From contig NZ_WTWY01000012.1 of the NCBI RefSeq assembly GCF_009870825.1, forward strand, positions 118,554-182,553: a stretch of 64,000 nucleotides of DNA, written 5' to 3'. This DNA is from Paenibacillus sp. USDA918EY. GTDB taxonomy: Bacteria > Bacillota > Bacilli > Paenibacillales > Paenibacillaceae. Below, piece after piece: positions 59,336 to 64,000 of the stretch (positions are counted from its first letter, which is position 1; the number at the start of each line of letters is the position of its first letter). The translations under genes were made by a program, and so were the position numbers. Under the pieces are notes generated by a model that was not told the origin of the DNA, did no database searches, and saw only the letters and a program-made list of their open reading frames with translations.

Positions 59336-59968
59336 TCACTCCCTATGCGAAGACATTCGGGTTTCTTTTTCGGAACGTCCCGGCCATATTTTCATTTCGT
59401 ATGTTTCATAAAATCTCAAACCTGCGGCTACCCATTTGGACACCATCCCGGACCGATTCACAAGCATGTGAACGACGCCCGATACGGCAACCCCGATCAA
59501 GGCACCGCCAAGAATGTCGGTCGGATAGTGCACGCCTGTCCACACGCGGGAAAATGCAATGAAAGCGGCCAAAACCAACCATGCAATGCCTTCCTTCTTC
59601 CGGTATAAAGCAAAAGAAGCGGCAATCGCGAAAGCGCCGATGGCATGGTCGCTGGGAAACGAGGCGTTTGCCGGGTGCTGAATCAGTTGAATGACCGTAT
59701 GTGATACAAAAGGACGATCCCGGTAAAACAAATGGCCCAGCAGCCAACTAACGGCGAGACCGCAACAAACCGATATCACGGAGGTCACAACCATTTTTCG
59801 GTTATTTTCATTTCTTAGAAACCAATACACCAATAATCCGGCAAAAAACAAATAAAAAGCATCCTCCGCCAAAAAACGCATGACCGGATTCAAAAAGGAA
59901 GCGGATTTTGCCCCTTCATTGATGGCTTGGAACAGCCGATAGTCGATATCACCCATACTCATATTCAT
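59336..59968 (-). CDS. bcrC: PAP2-family phosphatase, BcrC-like undecaprenyl-diphosphatase
   Basis: A 210-residue membrane phosphatase with about five helices. The three acid-phosphatase motifs are FYRDRPF, ASFPSDHAIGAFA and SRVWTGVHYPTDILGG. The length and motifs match BcrC/YbjG proteins, which dephosphorylate undecaprenyl pyrophosphate outside the membrane to recycle the peptidoglycan carrier and confer bacitracin resistance. The ATG follows AGGAG. The promoter region carries the TTTCTCAT repeat (60030-60048) shared with the two-component operon upstream, pointing to control by that regulator. Other lipid phosphatase roles are possible. Confidence 0.87.
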   Translation of the reverse strand: MNMSMGDIDYRLFQAINEGAKSASFLNPVMRFLAEDAFYLFFAGLLVYWFLRNENNRKMVVTSVISVCCGLAVSWLLGHLFYRDRPFVSHTVIQLIQHPANASFPSDHAIGAFAIAASFALYRKKEGIAWLVLAAFIAFSRVWTGVHYPTDILGGALIGVAVSGVVHMLVNRSGMVSKWVAAGLRFYETYEMKIWPGRSEKETRMSSHRE

Positions 59969-60029
59969 TCTCCTTCTGAAGGTTCTGTCGGCCTGTTCAG
60001 GCCCGGTAGATTCACCTTACAGCATCAAA

Positions 60030-60048
60030 ATGAGAAATTTATGAGAAA
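60030..60048 (-). promoter_or_regulatory. TTTCTCAT direct repeat before bcrC
   Basis: Minus strand: TTTCTCAT (60041-60048) and TTTCTCAT (60030-60037), 11-bp period, 62 bases before the bcrC start. The same repeat with the same spacing lies upstream of the regulator gene (62204-62222). Confidence 0.7.
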
Positions 60049-60070
60049 ATGCTTTGAAACCATCGCTTTT

Positions 60071-61480
60071 TTATGTCTGCGACACGGCCGGAAGCGTAAG
60101 GATAACCCGCGTGCCTTCATTTTCGGCGCTGGTCATCGAAATTTGCCCTTGATAACGCTGAATGAGATTTTTGGCGATGGATAGGCCAAGCCCCGTCCCT
60201 TCGATTTCGCGATTGCGGGCTTTGTCGACGCGGTAGAACCGGTTAAATACGTTGGGGAGCTCTGCCTCGGGAATGCCGATGCCGTGATCTTGCACGGAGA
60301 TTTGCACTTCGTGATGGATCGTCCGGTACGCGATGTGAACCAGCTTGTTTTCGCCTGAATATTTGACCGCGTTTTCGATCACAATGAACACGATTTGTTC
60401 CAAATGGAGCGGGTTCATTTTTACCATGCTGTCCTGCTGCTCCAACGACAATTTGAAGGTGAATTCCGGATATAACGTTTCCGCCCGGATTTTGATTTGG
60501 GCCAAAAAGGGGGCGATTCGGATGAATTCGGCATGATCGCTTGACTGCGAAGATTCTGCACGCGTCAAAGCGAGCAGCCCTTGCACAAGTCCCTTCAGGC
60601 GGCGGACCTCCTGCAGCGAGGCGGTCAGCGACTCGTCCAGCACGGCAGGGTCGTTTTTGCCCCAACGATGGAGCAGGTTCAAATGGCCCTCCAAAATCGT
60701 GATCGGGGTCCGCAATTCATGCGACGCATCGTCCACGAATTGTTTTTGCTGCCGGAAGGATGTTTCCAGCTGATCCATCAGCTCGTTGAACAGCCGGGCC
60801 AGTTCCGATATCTCATCCCCGTTTTTTATGTTCGTCACCCGCTCTTGAAGTCCCTTTTGTTTAACGTTTTGAATGGCGCCGGCCAGCGCCTTTACCGGAC
60901 GGAGGAACTGATTCGCAATCGCCCATCCGCTTAGCGCGCTGATGCATACCGCCAAAAAACCTCCAATCACCATAACCCATAACAGCGTGTCGTTAAAGTG
61001 GTCGAACGTTTCGAGATTGGTGGCGATTTCTATCGTTCCGCGTTCCGTTCCCAAGGCGAATGGACTTCTGTATATTAGGATATGATCTTCACCGTGCCAT
61101 GCGTCCTCCAAAAAATCGCTTCTCGCTTGGACCGGTGAAATCCAAGCCGGATCAAAATTTTTGGCGACAAGAAGCAGCTCCTTCCCCTTCTCGTCGATCA
61201 TCCGCATCATTTGGTCTTTGCCCAGGATATCCCTCATATACGCTTGGGTATCGGGAAGCTTCAACGATTCGGCCGAATCGGTTTTATCCTTCAAAAACAC
61301 CTGGACCTGGGACATCATCGTATGAAGGGTATCCCGCTCCTGATGCATCATCCATTGTTTTAGCACCAGGTACTGGGCAAAGTTGTACGTGGCGAACAAC
61401 AGGAACATGAGCAGCGTTGCTCCGATCATCAGCTTCCATATCACCGGCAGGCGTCTTAAATAGCAGGTTATTGACTTCAT
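60071..61480 (-). CDS. Sensor histidine kinase (HAMP, HisKA, HATPase)
   Basis: A 469-residue membrane kinase. TM1 at about 13-35 and TM2 at about 165-190 enclose an extracellular sensor of about 130 residues. HAMP is NQFLRPVKALAGAIQNVKQK, HisKA is FVDDASHELRTPITILEGHL, and ATPase boxes are VIENAVKYSGENK, VQDHGIGI and GTGLGLSIAKNL. Its ATG overlaps the regulator stop by four bases. Together with the regulator at 61477 it probably senses envelope stress, because the operon shares its promoter repeat with a BcrC-like phosphatase gene and a cell-wall hydrolase gene. Confidence 0.93.
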   Translation of the reverse strand: MKSITCYLRRLPVIWKLMIGATLLMFLLFATYNFAQYLVLKQWMMHQERDTLHTMMSQVQVFLKDKTDSAESLKLPDTQAYMRDILGKDQMMRMIDEKGKELLLVAKNFDPAWISPVQARSDFLEDAWHGEDHILIYRSPFALGTERGTIEIATNLETFDHFNDTLLWVMVIGGFLAVCISALSGWAIANQFLRPVKALAGAIQNVKQKGLQERVTNIKNGDEISELARLFNELMDQLETSFRQQKQFVDDASHELRTPITILEGHLNLLHRWGKNDPAVLDESLTASLQEVRRLKGLVQGLLALTRAESSQSSDHAEFIRIAPFLAQIKIRAETLYPEFTFKLSLEQQDSMVKMNPLHLEQIVFIVIENAVKYSGENKLVHIAYRTIHHEVQISVQDHGIGIPEAELPNVFNRFYRVDKARNREIEGTGLGLSIAKNLIQRYQGQISMTSAENEGTRVILTLPAVSQT

Positions 61481-62154
61481 GATCTCATCACGTATCCCAT
61501 GCCGCGAATGGTTTGAATGAAGCTTTCCTCGCCCGGCGTATCGATTTTATTGCGCAAATATCTCACATAGACATCAACGACGTTCGTCTCAACCTGCGAA
61601 TCAAATCCCCATACCATATCCAGCAGCATATCCCGGGTTTGCACCAGATTCGGGTGTTTCATGAAGACGGCCAAAAGATCGAATTCGCGTTTGGTCAACT
61701 CGATGACCTTTCCTTTGCGGGTCGCGATTCTAGCATCCAGGTCGACCGTCATATCCTTAAACGTCAGAATCGTATGATCCTGGCCCTGCTTGAGATCCAT
61801 TCTGCGGAAAATCGCGCGCATCCGAGCAAGCAGCTCTTCGATGTCGAACGGTTTGGCAATATAATCATCCGCCCCGCTGTCGAGTCCCGATACCCGGTCC
61901 TCAAGCCCGTCTCTCGCGGTCAACATGATGACGGGCGTGTTTTTGAGTTCGCGGAGTTTCCGGCATACTTCAACCCCGTTGATTTTCGGGAGCATAATAT
62001 CCAGCAAAATCAAATCCCAGTCTTCGGACAAAGCCGCCTGCAAACCGCTGTTTCCGTCGTAGGCCGCCTTTACGAAATAATGCTCATGCTCAAGCTCAAG
62101 CTGAATAAACCTAACCAAACTCTTTTCATCGTCGATAATCAGGATCCGTTTCAT
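61477..62154 (-). CDS. OmpR-family response regulator
   Basis: A 225-residue response regulator: acidic pair in ILIIDDEKSLV, phosphoacceptor D52 in LILLDIMLPKINGV, lysine in DDYIAKPFDI, and a winged-helix domain ending VDVYVRYLRNKIDTPGEESF and IRGMGYVMRS. It is of the MprA/CzcR-like type. ATG 62154 follows GAGGAGGAA. Direct repeats TTTCTCAT-CGA-TTTCTCAT at 62204-62222 upstream indicate autoregulation; the same repeat is found before bcrC, and a half-site before the NlpC/P60 gene. Confidence 0.93.
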   Translation of the reverse strand: MKRILIIDDEKSLVRFIQLELEHEHYFVKAAYDGNSGLQAALSEDWDLILLDIMLPKINGVEVCRKLRELKNTPVIMLTARDGLEDRVSGLDSGADDYIAKPFDIEELLARMRAIFRRMDLKQGQDHTILTFKDMTVDLDARIATRKGKVIELTKREFDLLAVFMKHPNLVQTRDMLLDMVWGFDSQVETNVVDVYVRYLRNKIDTPGEESFIQTIRGMGYVMRS

Positions 62155-62203
62155 CTTTTCCTCCTCAAACGGCTACGGCTCTGTCTTATACTAGAACTAA
62201 TTC

Positions 62204-62222
62204 ATGAGAAATCGATGAGAAA
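62204..62222 (-). promoter_or_regulatory. TTTCTCAT direct repeat before the two-component operon
   Basis: Minus strand: TTTCTCAT (62215-62222), CGA, TTTCTCAT (62204-62211): 11-bp period, just upstream of a possible -10 (AGTATAAG). The start codon is 50 bases downstream. This is a likely autoregulatory site. Confidence 0.7.
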
Positions 62223-62339
62223 TCCGGTTCGCGCCCTTCGCGCAGGATGCAAATGCTGGGTAATGAAATTAGTTTACGCAATCGGATGAAGTATAGTCAA
62301 AATGAAAAATCGTTCTCGAGCACCGGGCGAAATTCAGCA

Positions 62340-62371
62340 GAAAAAAGCAGAGCCTCTTTGTGAGGCCCTGC
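62340..62371 (-). terminator. Terminator of the NlpC/P60 gene
   Basis: Minus strand: stem GCAGGGCCTC/GAGGCTCTGC (one mismatch, loop ACAAA) followed by TTTTTT. It lies about 35 bases past the stop. Confidence 0.88.
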
Positions 62372-62404
62372 TTTGGTTTTTAACGTTTACCGATTCGCCG
62401 ATCC

Positions 62405-63103
62405 CTATCTTTCGGAACCCCAGCGACCGGAAGTACGCTCATGCTTCTTCGCATGGGAGAGCTGCTTCGTTTGCGGCCGTTTGTGCGCCGGTTGGGCATC
62501 CCCGGACTGTGGATCAGCGGACTGTGGATCATTAGACTGCGTATCCCACGACGACGATGCCGCGCGAGCTTGTCCATTGTCGGGAATGACGCGGCGCGCG
62601 GTTACAAAGGAGCGATCCCAAGCGCTTCCGGCAAAATCGGAAATCGTAACGCCGATGCCGACGCGATAGGTATGCAGCAATTGTCCGTTCCCGATATATA
62701 TGCTTACGTGATTAATAACGCCGTCATGGTTCGTATCCGAAAATACCAAGTCTCCCGGCTGCAGTTGATCTTTGGAAACCCGTGTTCCCAAGGTGGATTG
62801 TTGTCTCGAAGACCGCGGAAGATTGATGCCGTTTTGTTTGAAAACATATTGGGTGAACGAAGAACAATCGAACTCATCCGTCCGTCCCGTTGGAGCGCCG
62901 AAATGATAAGGAACGCCCAAAAATTGTTTGCCCGTTGCGATAACGCGATCTGCAATCGAACTGTTGGATGGTGCGGCGGCGGCATGCGCCGGCTGCGATG
63001 GAAGCAGCACGCTTCCGGAAAATGCGATGGAGAGGCCCAGGCCGATCCCGGTTAATGTTTTGACGATTCGGCTTTTTTTGGTGTTGTTCGTGTTGTTATT
63101 CAT
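62405..63103 (-). CDS. Secreted NlpC/P60 peptidoglycan endopeptidase
   Basis: A 232-residue exported cysteine peptidase. The signal peptide TLTGIGLGLSIAFSGSVLLP ends near AHA/AA (about residue 41). The catalytic triad is readable: C80 in FDCSSFTQYVF, H132 in VINHVSIYIGNG and H144 in LLHTYRVG. It cuts the D-Glu to diamino-acid bond in stem peptides. Unlike longer members it has no N-terminal SH3 or LysM domain; instead a C-terminal tail with DPQS repeats (NDPQSADPQSGDAQ) and a basic end may keep it at the wall. The promoter region holds a TTTCTCAT half-site shared with the two-component operon. Confidence 0.92.
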   Translation of the reverse strand: MNNNTNNTKKSRIVKTLTGIGLGLSIAFSGSVLLPSQPAHAAAAPSNSSIADRVIATGKQFLGVPYHFGAPTGRTDEFDCSSFTQYVFKQNGINLPRSSRQQSTLGTRVSKDQLQPGDLVFSDTNHDGVINHVSIYIGNGQLLHTYRVGIGVTISDFAGSAWDRSFVTARRVIPDNGQARAASSSWDTQSNDPQSADPQSGDAQPAHKRPQTKQLSHAKKHERTSGRWGSER

Positions 63104-63222
63104 AACGTCCTCCCTGGTTGCAAATTAGGTTTGCGGCGTCCTCGCAGCCATGCGGCCGAAAACGAGATCAATGACGCGCATTCCTTACACAACCAGTTAT
63201 AAACGACGAAAATTAAATTTCC

Positions 63223-63230
63223 ATGAGAAA
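63223..63230 (-). promoter_or_regulatory. TTTCTCAT half-site before the NlpC/P60 gene
   Basis: Minus strand: one perfect TTTCTCAT, with ATTTAAT-like sequence on both sides instead of a second full unit at 11 bp. It lies 120 bases before the start. Alone it would be weak; it is noted because two full repeats are nearby. Confidence 0.35.
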
Positions 63231-63303
63231 AATTAAATAATTGTAACTTGTGTATATTTACCAATTGATTTAAATCCGACGCACTTTTATTACAGGTACT
63301 TAC

Positions 63304-63906
63304 TTAAAGGTGAGTGTTAAAGCCCTTTGCCTTGGTTATATCAGCCGTTGCATACGATTTCGAATCGTACTGTTTATTATTAACAATCGCTAATATTTGA
63401 TGATTCTCCCACCTTCCATTAATCTTGACATTCTCTATTGCTATTCCTTCTTTATGAAACCCTGCTTTTTCCAGCACTTTGATGGAAGGGATATTATGAG
63501 GCATAACTCCAGCTTCAATTCGATGTAACTTTAATTCATTAAATCCATAGTCTACAGCTAATTTGACGGCCTTTGTCATGTATCCCTTCCCATTATGCTT
63601 ACGGTCTAAGGAATACCCAATCCAACAACTCTGATAGTTACCTCTTGCAACCTCAGATAGTGTAACATTCCCAATCAGTTGCTTACTGTCTGCCAGAAAT
63701 ATACCAAAAGAATAGGCTGAGTCCTGCTTAGCTAGTAAAACATACTTTTCAATTCGCTCAATTTGTCCATCCATTGTAAAAAACTTTTCATCTCTTAGAG
63801 GTCCATAGAGTTGGAAAAAGTCTCTATTTTCAACCTCTAACTTAAGACAATCCTCCGCATCTGATAATTCCAATTGCCTAATAAATATTTCTTGCGTTTT
63901 CTCCAT
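63304..63906 (-). CDS. GNAT-family acetyltransferase, RimJ/RimL type
   Basis: A 200-residue GNAT protein of the Acetyltransf_3 branch. It opens with FIRQLELSDAEDCLKLEVEN and has the acetyl-CoA motif IGYSLDRKHNGKGYMTKAVK, then LKLHRIEAGVMPHNIPSIKV and LEKAGFHKEGIAIENVKING, a typical RimJ/RimL set. It resembles YdaF/YjcK-type ribosomal or small-molecule acetylases. ATG 63906 has GGAGG seven bases upstream. Its DNA is visibly richer in A+T than the rest of the window, and codons such as ATA, AGA and TTA are frequent, suggesting acquisition from a low-G+C donor. An IS3-type end lies 42 bases upstream. Confidence 0.88.
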   Translation of the reverse strand: MEKTQEIFIRQLELSDAEDCLKLEVENRDFFQLYGPLRDEKFFTMDGQIERIEKYVLLAKQDSAYSFGIFLADSKQLIGNVTLSEVARGNYQSCWIGYSLDRKHNGKGYMTKAVKLAVDYGFNELKLHRIEAGVMPHNIPSIKVLEKAGFHKEGIAIENVKINGRWENHQILAIVNNKQYDSKSYATADITKAKGFNTHL

Positions 63907-63947
63907 GTTTTTTCCTCCTTCTGAAAATAAAAAAAACCACAGAAAAC

Positions 63948-64000
63948 TGAACTGCACCCCAATAGTTAGACACCATCTAACTATTGGAGGTGCAGTTTTT
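63948..64000 (+). mobile_element. Left end of an IS3-family-like element (partial)
   Basis: The terminal sequence begins TGAACTGCACCCCAATAGTT (63948 onwards) and folds into a long hairpin: CTGCACC-CCAATAGTTAGA pairs with TCTAACTATTGG-AGGTGCAG. The right arm ends TTGGAGGTGCAGTTTTT, where GGAGG would serve as ribosome site for a transposase frame starting just outside the window. This layout resembles IS3-family (IS150-type) ends that I recall from Bacillales. No transposase is visible, so a simple hairpin leader remains possible. Confidence 0.55.

Noticed and set aside
62510..62545. Short direct repeats GGACTGTGGATC
   Set aside because: They lie in the coding sequence of the NlpC/P60 tail and encode its DPQS repeats, so they are not a mobile or regulatory repeat.
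1..64000. CRISPR array, rRNA or tRNA genes, prophage, large biosynthetic cluster
   Set aside because: No spaced identical repeats, no rRNA or tRNA signatures and no phage or megasynthase genes were seen; tRNA absence was judged by eye only.

Overview
The window looks like a chromosomal segment of a spore-forming Firmicute of the Paenibacillus type. Signs in the sequence are: base composition near half G+C by eye, strong GGAGG ribosome sites, sigma-A promoters with TATAAT boxes, YesM/YesN-type two-component systems beside carbohydrate ABC transporters that lack their own ATPase, three ECF sigma factor/DUF4179 pairs, and the small sporulation genes sda and yjcZ. No rRNA, tRNA, CRISPR array or prophage was seen. 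Species assignment is inference.

Layout. 1-8353 (minus strand): a sugar-uptake operon (binding lipoprotein, two permeases, YesM-like kinase, YesN-like regulator, second paralogous binding lipoprotein), then the 5' end of another kinase. 8586-13246: a 59-residue Sda-like sporulation checkpoint gene, a DHA2 drug exporter, a DUF1648 membrane protein, a TetR regulator and a secreted protein behind an ECF-type promoter. 13455-15976: a GNAT gene and the first ECF sigma/DUF4179 pair. 16017-21209: a fructoselysine operon (epimerase, APC permease, deglycase, kinase, GntR regulator) with two promoters that share an identical operator-like sequence, and a cre site. 21339-24500: an SDR and a KimA-type potassium transporter under a c-di-AMP riboswitch. 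24732-31705: MocR regulator with divergent EamA exporter, LysE exporter, APC permease, DUF3231 protein and an unknown secreted protein. 31871-36190: flavin reductase with Rrf2 regulator (apparent ATA start), YjcZ, and cytochrome bd oxidase CydAB. 36288-40985: two more ECF sigma/DUF4179 pairs around an orphan secreted relative. 41067-44890: two-component system divergent from a lipase-like hydrolase. 44949-54058: beta-helix lyase-like protein with AraC regulator, second OmpR-type two-component system with a DUF2306 protein, alkaline phosphatase, and a helical-domain/beta-propeller fusion. 54163-63103: UgtP-like glucosyltransferase, methyltransferase, MFS plus isochorismatase-like hydrolase, AraC regulator, BcrC-like phosphatase, third two-component system and an NlpC/P60 endopeptidase. 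63304-64000: an AT-rich GNAT gene with the end of an IS3-type element just upstream.

How the genes may work together. The clearest theme is envelope homeostasis. One ECF promoter form, AAC(A/C)TTT-N14-(A/G)TCTAA, precedes two sigma genes, the orphan DUF5643-like gene and the secreted-protein gene at 12218; a close variant precedes the third sigma gene. A second theme is the OmpR-type system at 60071-62154: its TTTCTCAT direct repeat (11-bp period) lies before its own operon and before bcrC, and a half-site lies before the endopeptidase gene. Both regulons are inferences from shared DNA motifs and are open to direct test.
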